From: Taeniopygia guttata
Lineage: Eukaryota; Chordata; Aves; Passeriformes; Estrildidae
Reading direction: 5' to 3'
Assembly (NCBI RefSeq): GCF_048771995.1
Contig: NC_133030.1
Location: forward strand, 13,594,001 to 13,658,000
DNA length: 64,000 nt
The stretch's first letter is position 1. The number at the start of each line of letters is the position of its first letter. This document shows positions 1 to 15,473 of the stretch, one piece after another. Below the pieces are notes generated by a model that saw nothing but the letters and a program-made list of their open reading frames with translations, made no database searches and had not been told where the DNA came from. The translations under genes were made by a program, and so were the position numbers.

Positions 1-2089
<2,089 letters not shown>

Positions 2090-2221
2090 CTGCGATACTA
2101 TGACTCTGGTGAGGATACGAGCTGTAAGGGACACATAGACCTTGCAGAAGTGGAAACTGTGATTCCTGCTTCTCCAACCATTGGAGCTCCAAAACATGCC
2201 AGTGAAAAGGCATTTTTTGAT
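2090..2221 (+). CDS. SBF2: SBF2 (MTMR13) second-last coding exon, middle of PH domain
   Basis: This 132-bp exon in phase 0 encodes 44 residues from [20 protein letters not shown] to SEKAFFD. These form the central strands of the PH domain; the 'L-RYYD' and 'KGHIDL' segments are typical PH strand patterns. The acceptor is ttcttctctcgtgttccag and the donor is GAT|gtaagt. Compared with the mammalian protein as I remember it, changes fall mainly in the loop [17 protein letters not shown], which is expected of a variable PH loop. The exon joins in frame to its neighbours on both sides. Confidence 0.97.
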
Positions 2222-2591
<370 letters not shown>

Positions 2592-4345
2592 AAAAGAGAA
2601 ATATGTTCCATGATAAAGTCCAATTTAAAGCACCTCATCCTGGAAGAAACTGAGCTCTGGAATGTTACTGACACACAACCCGCCTTCCTTATATTTCAGC
2701 CATAAATTTCATAATAAGTTATTTTCTGTTTAATAATTATAACCACTGTAACTGCTATTTTTTTTTCTGCAGGGAGGACTTGAAAAAATAATAATCCATT
2801 TATCCTGAATTTCCTCTCTCTTCAGTACAATTCCTAGCTAGAAAAGTGGGCTGTATTTGCACTAGCATCTGATCCCGGTTTTCTCATTTCAGAGATACTC
2901 TCTTAGGAAACCTGTCCAAAGGAAAGTGTAGAAATTTTCCCTTCAACAAGAAGTGTATTTCCACTTATTTCTATAGTATTTAGATTTTTAAGCAGACTGT
3001 TCTTATTTCCAAGCTAGTCATGAAAAAGAGGGAACATGTCTACAATTCCTAAAAACAGATAAATAAATGAAGCTTGTGGGTCCAGTGACATACACACCAG
3101 ATTGCCAATAGACAGTCAATATTTTTAAAGACCAAAAAAGTGAAATTGCCTAATGCCAGACTTTCAAGTGTCTTCTCAGTGTGCAGGTCATTCTCTAATC
3201 TCGTGCTCTGCTGGGTGCTTCTGCAATGTTGTTACGGAATTTCAAAATCTAGGGATTACCTGAAGACCATAGATAGCACTTTTATTTTAGATTCTGTTTG
3301 CAATGCCAATGGGATAAACTGAAGAAAACTGGCTGACACTACCCTGGAGCAATGGAAAACAGCAAGCTAGGAATTCAGTAGGTGAAGAATCTCTTGTGTG
3401 TGAGTTGTATGTGTTAATTTATATGCTGTTCTGCTCACTGTAAAATAAAAAATAACAAACATGATAATGCACTAAACAATGAAGCAAGCACTTGCACTGA
3501 AGTCTTTACAATGCAGACATTTTGCAGGACAGAGGTAAGTTATTTGTAGCAGAACAAAACAGAACTAGCTAGTTAACTGCTTTTACAGATATTAGATATG
3601 TACATAATGACGTTTGAGGTGTCGTGATTTGATACTTTTTAAACATTTTTTTGCACATTAATTGGAAGACTGTTTATAGATTTTTACTTTTGATGAACTT
3701 GTGTTTGTTCCGCTTAAAATCCTGGAAAAACATTTTTAATAGCCCCAAATTAGTTGAAATTTTACAGTCTACAAATAATGAGGACTTTGAGTAGAATATG
3801 TAGGTAATTAAGCCATTGTTTTTACTTTGAAATGTTAATATGTTAAATAGCACACTAATATTACAAAAGGTCTGTATATATGATTCACTATTTTCTCATT
3901 TTTCCAGACATTCTGCTTGTAATTTAATGTCAGCCTAACCAAACTGACTATACTTACAAGGTTTTTCAGTTATTAAACTTTGTGGGTTTTTTTATAACTA
4001 ATGTATTTTGTCAGAAAGGAACATAGATTTCTCACCATACACAATAGGAAATGCAGCTGTTTTTAATGCATTTGCAAATTCAAAACAAAAATATGAAGGA
4101 TTTTTCTAGCATTTTTCAATTGACAGATTTCCACCTGTGACAATGGTGTTTGCACATTTGTATTTTTCTTTGTATATGAAGTACTTTTATATGTACTTTG
4201 TAAAATACTGATCCTGTTCTTAGGTTATATGAAGATATACATACCACTGCTTATTTTGTAACTGGTCAGTTTTAACGCTTGTATGTTATGTGATATATGT
4301 ATGCTAACCATCTTGTAATAAATACACTCCTTAAGGAAAAGTGAA
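2592..4345 (+). other. SBF2: SBF2 3' UTR (approximate end)
   Basis: This is AT-rich sequence directly after the SBF2 stop codon. AATAAA polyadenylation signals occur at 3444-3449 and 4317-4322, and another lies at 5050-5055, so alternative 3' ends are likely. The end given here assumes use of the 4317 signal with cleavage about 20 bases later. The real end needs transcript evidence. Confidence 0.55.
4317..4322 (+). promoter_or_regulatory. SBF2: candidate SBF2 polyadenylation signal
   Basis: A canonical AATAAA hexamer about 1.73 kb after the stop codon, followed by a purine-rich then mixed stretch. It is a candidate main 3' end, with 3444-3449 as a shorter alternative. Confidence 0.45.
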
Positions 4346-6449
4346 AACTTTCCTTTTACTGTAAAAGAGAAGAAAAGCAAAACCCACCTGATGAAATATT
4401 CCACAACGGCACAAGACAAATCCTTATTTACTCTGTATTGAGAATAGTGGGTGTATTCAAAAACTACGTGGTCTTTTGTATACTTGTAAATATTCTTACC
4501 TAAAAGTTGCACTTGGGCATCCCTAACTCAAACACTTGTCAACAGTAACACTAAAGAAATCAGAATTTAAAGCAAGATTATCATTCTAACAAGTCTCAAT
4601 GTATAGCCTTTACCAAAAGGCTAAATACACGTAATGTTCATACTAAAGTCATTGAATAATGACGTTAAATATATTTAAAAAAAAAAAATATTCTGTATGA
4701 TAAGTCAACTGCATACTTTCACCTTGAGACTCATCTCACTCATATCACCTTATGCAAAAATTATCTAGTTCCTAAAAAAGAAACTATAAAAAAAATGGCA
4801 AGAGACTTGAGGCTGTGCATGTGAATGGAATTGCTGCATGTGGTGTGGGACAGCAGAGTCCAAAGGGAAAGGGAACGTGTGAGGGAGGCAGGGGACCCAT
4901 GGCAGTTCTGGGATGCTGTGGTGTTTAGAGGATGGGGTTTGCCTATTGAGCTTGGCATGGATGCTAATGTTGCCTTAAATGTTGATCTCGATTTTTAGTG
5001 TCTGTATTGATGGAAAATGGACTTGAGCAACTTAACTTAAAAATACCCAAATAAAAGCTGAAACGAGAGACGTGGTATTTGTGGTGTCTGTGTAAGGAGT
5101 GTACAAGGGAACGGTAGAAAAATGCTCTCGGTGTGAGGACACAAAGTTTGTAGTGTCCCTGGAGGACTCTCCTCTGCAAAATGAAGGTTTCAACTGAGAC
5201 TTGGAGAAAATGTGGACAAGTCAGCATAGCTTAAGCTACAGGGTTTGCCGCTGTGTTTGAGTTGTAGCAGCAGCAGAGAATTAGAAACCTAGAATTTGTT
5301 TGGGAAAAATGCTGTGTACAAAAGGATTCAAATTCATATTTGAACGTTTTCTAGAAAAATCCACTGAGAAGTTTGGGATAATCAGAGCTGCTCCCTCTAC
5401 TCTTGTCACATCACTATTCCCACTCTGTGTATCAGAACATTCCTACTGTAGAAAAGAGAATTACAACATTACAGGTCTATAGAAGGGGAGAGGATTGTTT
5501 GTCCTACTCTGCGTTCAGTAACAAAACATCCACAGCGTAGGTGGAGGAATGAAGTGAGTTTAGGCTATGAAGAGTTGTTACTGGAGTATTTTATCAGTGA
5601 TTTCTCTTTCCTATCTAACAAGTGTTTTCTATAAAAACCCTTTATTTTGATGGAGCCTTAGAATTACTACAAAATACTAAAAAATAAAATACTTAGCATG
5701 CCACACGTGTGGGTCACTGGTTATGTAATGGTACACAAACAGCTAACAGACCCAAGAACAAATGTTCAAAATTTTGTGTCGCATCCCACACACATTATTT
5801 GTATCTGATATTTTGTGAATTTCAGACATAACAAAAATGCAGTGATCTTGTCCAAAGACTGTCATTTTGCCTTTTCATCCTGTAATATTCTTGGAGAATG
5901 TTGAAGTGGCTGCACCACATTTCTCATTTTTCATATTTGTGATCATCCAAATATTTTGTCTGTTCATGATTATCCTGTGGTTGCTTTGGAGAGTCAGAAA
6001 ACTGGAATTAATCTACCCATTCCCCAGTAATGCTGATGTTCATGCTGAGTATCACTGTCACACCTACTTTGTGGGGTTTGTCTGTATTTGATCAGTTTCT
6101 TCCCCAATTTTGGCTACTGTGCAAGCCAAGGGCAATGGTAGCATCCACATTCTCATTTAGGAAATTTTCATCTTTGAGTTTTTCCACATCCAGTTTCTCA
6201 TTAATTGACTGTCCATAAGGATGCTGCAAGTTCAGTATTGTTCCTCTCTTCTCTTACCAGTCAACATCCAGGGAGAAATTACATTTTGTCCAGTTTCAGC
6301 TTACATCACATAGCTCAAGATTCTTCCTTCCTTTTCAGATTTTGCTTAGAAGTCAGAATCTGCCTACTTAGAATAGGAAATGTTGCTTAATTTTGGCACA
6401 TTCTCGGTTTTTCCATTGTCTACTCTTTGGTGAAGATGTTTTAAGAGAT
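4346..6449. other. AT-rich intergenic sequence
   Basis: Downstream flank of SBF2. A further AATAAA at 5050-5055 could serve a longer SBF2 transcript. I recognise no gene or repeat family here. Confidence 0.6.
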
Positions 6450-6520
6450 TCACAAAGAGATGGTACTTTTATCACAAAGAGATGGTACTTTTACTATTGC
6501 CTGTAAAACAGGCAATAGTA
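6450..6520. repeat. 22-bp perfect tandem duplication followed by a perfect hairpin
   Basis: Two identical adjacent 22-bp copies (6450-6471 and 6472-6493, beginning tcacaaagagatgg) run straight into an inverted repeat. Its arms are tactattgcctgt (6492-6504) and acaggcaatagta (6508-6520), with a 3-base spacer. The arms are perfect over 13 bp and the second copy overlaps the first arm by two bases. Confidence 0.95.
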
Positions 6521-9500
6521 GGAGATGTAAATAGTTAGGCTAAAAGCACCACAGTACTATCCTGGAAGGAAATTCAAAGATAGCTGTTCCTTCAGGTATT
6601 AAATAGTGCTCCTTCGTGCCCCTATGCTCACCTAGAAAAACTTAAGAGGCATAGTCTTAATTTGTTTTATTTATTGATGCCTTGTTTATCATTGTATATT
6701 GAGCAAATATCAATAAATACTTTGTTGTTTAATTAATTTCTCTCACAGTTCAACTCAGAATTCTTGTAATTCAAGCCTGTCACTAAACAGGAACTCCAAA
6801 ACTTCATAGTGTCTATCTGAATTCTATTAATTGTCCAACATTTATACATCCCTGTTCACATCAAGACCTCCAGTAAGTTCAAATTGATAATGTCATAAAA
6901 TTGTGTGCAATTATGAGAGAAGCTCAATATAGTGAACAATAATGCAGGTAGAACACTCTCAAGTTTAATTAATTGCATGCACAGGCTTTGCTTATGTTGC
7001 ACTGCTTTTGTGCCATCACAATAGTTAAAACTTAACTTAACTTCTGCTGTGCTCATATGATCCCTCACATTAAATATTTTGATGCAGTAGCTCAGGCAAG
7101 TGCTTGCACTAACTTTTCAGTCAAAAATACTTTGACTACTTAGTATAAAGCATTCGAATCTTTGTAGTGTTTCATGCAGTCAGATGATGGAATTGAAACA
7201 AATTACTGTTGAAGACTTGGTCCTGGAATTGCCATTGATTTTTGATTAAGTTGGGCAACCTGTTTCTCCGGGATGCTGGTAAGATTCTCTTTATATTCTT
7301 TTTTAATTTTCAAAGAGCTCTCATTTTCAGTGCTTTGTGAATTAAGGTAAATCATATATTCACTTCAGCAGAATTAAGTTCAAAAATCTCTTCCATTTTT
7401 TGTGCTCAAAACAACTCATTTTCTTCATCTTTAAAACTGTTTTCTGACCAAAAACCAGTCAAAATTTAAGTCAAAAATAACTGGGTTTTTCCACTTTAGG
7501 CCCCTGAATGAAAGGAAAGCTTGCAGAAAGTCTTCATCTGGTATGAGTACGAAAAGCTGGAAAATATCCCATCAAGTGCTAATGAAGCAGAGCCAGGAAT
7601 AAACTGGGGAGCTGGTTTTGGAATGTGGGATGGTGTCACTGACCACTGAGTGGGTGATGGATGTTAGCAGTGTCAGGGCAGGCTCTAGGTCTTCTGACAG
7701 TCTCAGAAAGTGTCATTCTGTTGCTACAGCAATCAGACATCTGGTTTTAACCAGAAATCGACATTTTGCATGCCCTTCTTCATGCATAGGCCTTTGAGAC
7801 TTTGTTTCTTCAGTGACACAAATTTCTGGAGAGAAAAGTAATTTTTCAGATAAACTGGTTTTATCAGTTGTTATTTCAGTCATTAAAACCACACAGCTGA
7901 CCACACAGTGGCAGGTGTGGCAAGTTTCTCAGCCTAGGAACAAAAACCCAAACACAGAGATATTTCCTGTGATGCTGAATGTGCTTTACTTCAAAGACTG
8001 CTGCACACAGGTTTTTGTCATGAAAGCAGATTTTCTATTTTTGCTATCAAAACTAAATGTTGCTGTCAATAAAGTCATGCATACCCCAGCAACTTGTTAT
8101 GGACTGCCACTAAACTCTTTTAGCTGAAAGGCCTCAATTGAAGAGTGTTTCTCCCTTGCCCTAGGTCACTGCATTCCTGTTGCCTTTTGGTGTTTAGGTA
8201 TTTCCTGGAAACATGGTTCTGTGCAACTTTCCCACTTTATCTTTTCTCAGACCTGCTCCCCATTTCACAGTGAAACATTATGCATATTTAATTCTTTTAA
8301 ATTAAATTCATACAATACTTGAGATAAGGAGAGCGTTCCTTATTTCATGATAGTATCTCAAGAAAACTGATAACTTTATTTGAAAAATATGCATGTGCAA
8401 CCCAAACAGACAGAGTTCCTTCAGTTTATATTGGGATTGCAGCCCAGTGATTTTTGTTAATTTTCATTATCAGTTTGAGTTACATGAGAGTGTGATGAGG
8501 CCTCCAGTGACACTCCAAATTACAAGTGACTGTATTATTGCTCTCACTGGAGTCTATTAGAAGGATTTTCGATAAAACCCTTCTCACTGAGCCACGATGA
8601 GCTGAGATTATGGAAGCTGCATGTCAGGAAGGGGAGAAGGGCACGGGAAAAGCAAGCCCTGGCTGCTTGCTGGTGCCTGGCACAGCAAGGGATTGATGCC
8701 AGTGCACAGCAGAGAGGAAACAGCAGAAGGGAGCAGCTCAGTGCACATCCAGCTGGGAGACAGAGCGTCAGAGCATGGACAGGGAACAGGCAGTGCCTGG
8801 GACACAGCGGGACGTGGGAAATCTCACAGTGCAGATGGGAAGAGCTGCAGGTGAGCAGCCCTGGAAGTGGATCCCATACAGCCACACCTTCAGCAGCAGA
8901 GAAAGGCTTCCCATCTCCCTTGCTTCCCTCAGGGCAGTTGCTTTATCTGTTCCCCAAAACCCCACTCCAAACTTGTCTCACTCTCTGCTTTGTTTTTGAC
9001 CTTTACTTGTCTGATCAGGTCTAAATTTAGCTGAGAAATTTTTGAGAAGCAAAGATGATCCATGTTAGCTCATTGCCTAGGGTTGCCTTGAATACTTGCA
9101 GGTGCTCTGATATGCTGCAAGCCAAAAGGGAAAAGTTCTTTGTTTCTCTAAGTGCTCTGAAACCAGTGGCTAGTTCAAGTTGTGCACGTATCTTTTGGAA
9201 TTTTGGGGAGCTGAGTGTGGTCTGCTGGGCTGCCATAAGGGCTAACGCTGGATCTGAGCCTGGATTTCCAACACCCTCAGCATTTGACATGTGATTATCA
9301 CTCTTTGGAATTAGATTTAACAGCACTGGGGAAAGAGGTCAGCGTGAAGCCAGCATCAAGTATGCTGAACTCTGCTCTTTGGAAATACCATTGCCAAAGT
9401 TGCTATCTGTGTCTTTCCAGGAGAACATCACAGCTTTGTTTATCGAGAGCCGGCTTGGCCAAATTATTATCAGCTGCTGGAGATGGGTACAAAGGATGCA

Positions 9501-12500
9501 CTGTCAAGTGTCTCCTTGAATTTCCAAATTTGGGCCATTCTTTCCATGATGTAAAATACTTATCTGCTATATGGGTATTCTCAAATGTGGAATAACCTAT
9601 AATACAGGATTTTGTCCATACAGTAAAATGTGGATGCCTTTACCTTCTGTTTATTGCTTTAACCAAAACAATTTGATTATAAATTTTCTTGGCTTTCTTC
9701 ATTGTAGCTGAGCTGCCCAAAATCTGCTACTGCATTGTTGTATCTTATTACTAATAACTGCTAATATTATTTTGAGATATTATAGAATTAATGTTGTTAT
9801 TTTCTGGAGGACAGAATTCCTAGCAGTTTGAAACACCAACACCACACCTAAAAAAAGTCTACTTTGGTACATCCACTGAATGTTTTTTCAACCAGAAACC
9901 ACATAGCAAATATACCTGTGCCATTTCATCTGCATAAGGAAAAAGGAAAATATATGATATGGCAGTAAAAGTGGGCTCAAATATCAGTGCTAATAAGTAC
10001 TGCTAATAAGGAAATAAATGCTACTTAGAACTGTTATCTTTGCTGCTCTTAAAGGAACTTGGTAGGTAACACAAACACTTAATTTTTGGATTGCTAGTAT
10101 GTGGTTAAAACAAATCTGAGCTTCTGCTGCATTAGGTAAAGCTGTTCCTTTTAAAGGCAAAAGCCCAGTGACACTGTGCACTTCAACAAGAAATAACCCT
10201 TGAAAAAGAGGACAGATACAGGATTTCTTGCCAAATCAGAAATTAATGTAATCAAACTCTGGTTTGCAAGGCTAGAAGAGAATGGGAGAGGAGAGAGAAA
10301 CCTGTAGTCATTTTTGAGAACAAACATGATAGCAGTTACAAAGAGAGGTGAGTACTTGGGAAACAAACCCTCATAGCAACCAGCATCTGAATCTTTCACT
10401 GCTGCATTAATACTAACATGGTACAAAATACTTTTAAATTATGAGTGTTACCCTACATTTCTCTATAAAATGCAAAGTCCAGGCCTTTATGAGAAGGCAT
10501 TTACAAATACAACATGTGCAAAATAAGAAAAATCTGAAGTAGATCCTAAAACTCTTTGCCCTTGCCTTGTTACACAAGGTGGCATTGTATGAGGAGAGGG
10601 GCAGAGGAGTGGGCAGGGCATGGAGAAAATGGAGAAATTTGGAGAAAATTGAGAAAATGGGAAAATTCCTCTTTATTACAGAACTTGAAAAAGGCTGCCA
10701 TACTACTTGGAATTACACAGGTTGGCAGAGACCCTGGGAGAATGGAAGACTAAAAATCTCAAACCCAGGAAGAATAGGAATTATAAACTGTGTTTTTATC
10801 TGTTGTCAGTGCCTTTGAATTATATTTCAGGAGCATGGCAACATTTTCTTCTGAAAAGCAAGACTGAGAACAAAACTGGGGTAGAAAAATATGCAATTTG
10901 CATTAATGTTATATTTAGTATATATTATAACATTTAATTAATGTTATAATTTTAGTATATGTTATTTAAATGGATATTTTGTTCCTCTGAAGGGGAAAAG
11001 GGAATTGCCATGAGATCCACAGGTGATCAATGCCCTTGCCAGAAGCACATTCTGGATGGATGAAATGGCAAGAAGGAAATGGCTGGAGCCACCATGAGCC
11101 ACCAGAGCTCTAAATGGGATTCTGCCAAAGGATGATCCAAAAGGTAACTGTGGGGCATGTGGAGTTTGGGGGAAGTGCTGGAAGTTTGGATTGATGGTGC
11201 AATTCCAGGAATTGTTGTCCTCTAGAAACTGCTAAAACATGGAAGGCTTTTGAACAGTAATAACTCAGTTTGGGGAAGTCTTTCAGAGTGGTATTTTGGG
11301 AACAGGGTGTTGCTGTGCTTGGGGGCATGTTCTGTTCTGGATGGTTTGTTGCAGCCTGCATTGGGAAGATGTTCACAGATGTCTCTTGTGCTAAAGGATT
11401 CCTATATCTGGAATGAGAGATTCCCTGGTGATGTTTTTGTGTGCTATTTAACATGTCACCTTCAGCCAGGCTCCTGGGGAGCATTGAAGTGTGTGGGGTA
11501 AGACTGAAATACCATGATCCAAGTGCTGAACCCTGCCCTGAGAAGGGAAGCTTCCATGAATTATTCCCATCATTGTCCCAAGAGCAGCTGCAGGACTCAG
11601 TGGAGTGTTTGGGATGTGTTGCGCTGGTCTCTCACAGCACATTTTATGCAGAGTTTGTGGATAGTGAATCCTGCTGGAGCTGATCTCTGTCAGCTCTGAG
11701 GTAAATTCAGAGGTGCTGTCCCTTCCCTTTGAGTGGTAACACCTAGAGCTTTGCCAAGTCCTAGCAAAAGCTGTTAATATGCTATAGAAATAGAAACAAG
11801 CCAAAAGGTGGCTGCAGCTGTTGTTTACTGCATTATTGCACAGTTTGGTTCCATATGTGCCTCTGTGGAAAAGAAGTGCTTCAGAATCAGCAAATAAAAA
11901 TTAAACAAACAGGAGAAGATAAGAGAAGCTAACCCACCTTCAGCATCTAATCTGTACATTACACCAGAGCCTTTCTGCATCCAATCCCAGCTTCCCAAAG
12001 GATTTGGTGTAGGTCAGAAATACCTCTGAGCCTAGTCATGTCAGTGGAATTCTTCCACATTAAAATAAAATACCACATCTGCACATATGCTGAACGTGTT
12101 GAAGTAGTGTGGAATAAAAGACAGTTTGGACATTCTGTTAATGTGATGGAGAATATTTTGATGTTGTAATTTGCTCTAAAAGCATGTGTAAGTAATTGTT
12201 GCAGGAGGCACTGAAGTCAGACTGACTCTTCACAGATCAAACTTCCATCTCCCAACCAAGGAGCGTTGACTCATTTTGCAGTACAGTGTGTTAGAAAGCA
12301 CTGATAGGTTTTCCTCTTGTTAACTATGTTTTATGTTTTATCTGGAAAAGAAATCATACTTCTGCTATGTCAGAAAACATTTTATTTCTTTAAATTCTGT
12401 TACAGTTATGAGCAACAAGGAATCTCTTGTGCTTAGAAGAGATAAGATTCCTCTGTTCTGATTCAGAGAGGGTATATTTGCACAATTTGTATTTTTTGCA

Positions 12501-14031
12501 ATACACAAATCATTGACATGTGTGTGACATGCCAATTGAGGCAGCATCTTTTTTACATGATGTTAAACAGCTCATGCTAGAAACCATGATAAGTATGTGG
12601 CAAACTGGAGAATCTACCTATAAACTGCAGGTGAATTCCATTTAGATGGAATTTTGGGAGGCATGGAATAGGATGGAACCTGCCCTCTGCTCTTTCTCTG
12701 TGCAATAGAATGGATACATCCTCTTAAAGCCCTTTTTAAAGATCCCTCAGCTACTGTGTTTTAATGGCTGTAGCAAGTAAGCCAAGCATCTTCCACAAGA
12801 TGGATCTTTCCTTGCTTTGCTGCAGCACTTTTGGATTTAGCTGACTCTCAGAAGGGATAAATTGCTCTGCTCTTGAGTGATACCGTGGCCAAGTAGAGCA
12901 TTTCTCTGTGATTACATGAATATAAACAGCATGTATTGCATACTGCAGCACTTAGTTTGACTTATAACTAACTTCCTGAATAGCATTGTCAATGATAAAA
13001 ATATTTGGAGCTCTCCATTGGTTTGGCACATTGTTTGACAGACCTATTTCTTTGCTGTCATAGGTAGCAAAATTCAGGAAAACGTGCAGCTGAACAGCTG
13101 TCATATATGTGGGACCAGGAAAAAGACTATTCTTAGTTCCTTTGTTTCTTTACTGTTATTCCTGAAGTCTTTTTCAGAGGGAGAAATTATGGCCTGCTTG
13201 GCCATTATGGCCTAATTATTTGGCAAAGCTCACCCTGAGTTCAGCAAAGCAGAGGTTCCATTCCTCATGAAGGTTATCATATCTGTTAAATTGAGTCTGA
13301 GCTCTGGTCACATGGAAACCAGTATTTGCTTTTATTATTAAAACTGCTTTTCTTTCAGCAGAATACTTTGGAACCATGTTTCTGTCCTCTCTGGATTTAC
13401 CATCATAATTTCCAAAATACTGTTTTCTGGAAAAAGAACAAAAATAATACATGTTAATAACCATGGGATGCTGGGAAACTTCACAAGGGTTTGAAAGTGA
13501 CACCATAAATTGCTTTTAATTCTGTAGATTTATGATTTCACAGAAGAAATTTTGAGATTGTGTTTGTTACAAGAAGTAATCAAGATGAATATATGATGCA
13601 GGAGCTATTTTATTGCAGAGTCAGCTGGTTGGACTCTATCTCTTCAGTAATGCAGCAACTATAGAAACTGGTCAGTGCTTCCTATGCACTGTGCTCTACA
13701 AAATAATGGAAAACTCCCAGGTCACAGCATTCAGCAGCCTGAGAGCACAGCCCAAGGAGAGATCTCCCTTGGGCTGGTTAAGTTTGCTGTGTTAAATGGG
13801 GCTCAGTCCCTCAACATTCACATTTAAAGACATAGCTCAAAATAAACTGGTATAGAGCCATAAGTTAGAGTATTGGCTACAGAATTTTTCCCAATTATCT
13901 CTGATATAAATATGTAAAGCACATATTCCTAGTTGCCAGGTATGGTATGTGGTGTATGAGGTTCACTGCTATGTGAAATGAGCAATTGCCCCTGGGTCAA
14001 CAGAGCCCTGAAACTGCCTGCAGACCTCTGA
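6521..14031. other. intergenic sequence, no gene recognised
   Basis: Mostly AT-rich. A locally GC-richer block lies at about 8590-8900. An AT-rich stretch at 10900-10975 has partly repeated and palindromic aatgttata motifs. Short open frames occur, but none resembles a known protein or has exon-like splice sites that I can support. Confidence 0.6.
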
Positions 14032-14441
14032 TTCTTCCTCTTCTCTTCTCTTCTCTTCTCTTCTCTTCTCTTCTCTTCTCTTCTCTTCTCTTCTCTTCTC
14101 TTCTCTTCTCTTCTCTTCTCTTCTCTTCTCTTCTCTTCTCTTCTCTCTTCTCTTCTCTTCTCTTCTCTTCTCTTCTCTTCTCTTCTCTTCTCTTCTCTTC
14201 TCTTCTCTTCTCTTCTCTTCTCTTCTCTTCTCTTCTCTTCTCTTCTCTTCTCTTCTCTTCTCTTCTCTTCTCTTCTCTTCTCTTCTCTTCTCTTCTCTTC
14301 TCTTTCTCTTCTCCCCTCCCCTCCCCTCCCCTCCCCTCCCCTCCCCTCCCCTCCCCTCCCCTCCCCTCCCCTCCCTCCCCCCTCCCCTCCCCTCTCTTCC
14401 TTTCTCTTAGTTTCTTTCTTTCTTTCTTTTCTTTCTTTCCC
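14032..14441. repeat. compound polypyrimidine microsatellite (TTCTC)n-(CCCCT)n-(CTTT)n
   Basis: From 14032 to 14408 the + strand contains only C and T. About 270 bp of TTCTC pentamers (one phase slip near 14146) pass into about 80 bp of CCCCT pentamers. After a single AG interruption at 14409-14410 there are about 30 bases of CTTT. The - strand is therefore a continuous purine run including (GGGGA)n, which can form triplex or G-quadruplex structures. The long open frames across it are low-complexity artefacts. Confidence 0.98.
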
Positions 14442-14921
14442 AAGCTACAGCACATAAAGGAACATCCAGTGGTGCTGACTTCTTGCAGAAAGCACCAGGG
14501 TGTGTCAGTGCCTCTCTCAGTGTCACTGCACACTTTTGGATGGACAGCTCCAGTACTGGGAAATGGAAGTAGGACAGGAAGCTGCTCCTGCAGGAAGGAC
14601 AGGGCATCTCTTTGCTCCTGTACAGCCCCTTAGAGTGAGCACAATTACTCACAGCTAAAGAGGAGCTTCAGCAGGGCTGTTTGCTCTCCATGCTGGGAGA
14701 GATCCACCTGGAGAAGAAAGTCAGAGACATTTCCTCATGTCAGGATCCAAGGCCAAGTTTGACGGATCCCTCCTTCCGAGCTTCAGGCCCAGGAATTCTT
14801 TAAAGCGCAGGAAATGCAGATCTGCTGTTCTGGTTCAAACCAAGCTTCAGTGCAACCACGTGATGCAACTCCCAGTGTTTCATGGCACAGATGAGCAGGA
14901 CTCCCAGCAGGAGCAGGGAGG
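14442..14921. other. intergenic spacer between microsatellite and CR1
   Basis: Unique-looking sequence with no gene signal. Its right edge is set by the first recognisable CR1 sequence. Confidence 0.5.
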
Positions 14922-15473
14922 CCATTCTGCCTCTGTACTCGGTGCTGGTGAGTCCAGATCTTGAGTGCTGTGTCCAGTTCTGGCCCCTCAGTTTACGAAG
15001 GACATTGAGATGCTTGAGCGTGTCCAGAGGAGGGCAACAAGGCTGGTGAGGGGCTTGGAACACAAGCCCTGTGAGGAACATTTGAAGGAGCTGGAGTTGT
15101 TTAGCCTGGAGAAGAGGAGGCTTAGAGGTGACCTTATGGCTCTTACAACTTCCTGAAGGGAGGTTGTAGACAGGTGGGGGTCAGTCTCTTCCACAGGGCA
15201 GCAACTGGGAGAACAAGAAGACATGGTCTCAAGCTACATCAGGGAAGGTGTAGGTTGGATATTAGGAAAAAAATTTTCACTGAAAGAATAATAAAGTACT
15301 GGAATTGTTTTCCCACAGAGGTGGTGGAATCACCATCTTTGGATGTGTTTAAAAAAAGACTGGACATGGCATTTGGTGCTATAGTCTAGTTGAGGTATTA
15401 GGGCAAAGGTTGGACTTGATGATCTTAGAGGTCTCTTCTGACCTCATTATTCTGTGATTCTGTGATTCTGTGA
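14922..15473 (+). mobile_element. CR1 LINE, 5'-truncated 3' end
   Basis: About 550 bp of the 3' end of a chicken repeat 1 retrotransposon. It encodes the C-terminal part of the CR1 ORF2 protein: [17 protein letters not shown], then in another frame [20 protein letters not shown] and [16 protein letters not shown], then in a third LDIRKKIFTERIIKYWN and EVVESPSLDVFKKRLDM. One base appears to be missing after the TGG codon at 14981-14983, and a second frame change falls near 15150. The copy ends with the 3' tail of attctgtg-type repeats (15448-15473) that marks CR1. It is a dead copy, as is usual for this family. No target-site duplication is expected or seen. Confidence 0.95.

Noticed and set aside
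6060-6240. A - strand stretch reading NEKLDVEKLKDENFLNENVD and a little more
   Set aside because: It looks protein-like for about 50 residues, but I cannot match it to a family and stops flank it. A chance frame or an unidentifiable relic.
13986-14633. Long open frames on both strands over the pentamer repeat (about 215 and 178 codons)
   Set aside because: They are pure translations of a simple repeat (Leu/Phe/Ser and Arg/Glu runs) with no other coding evidence.
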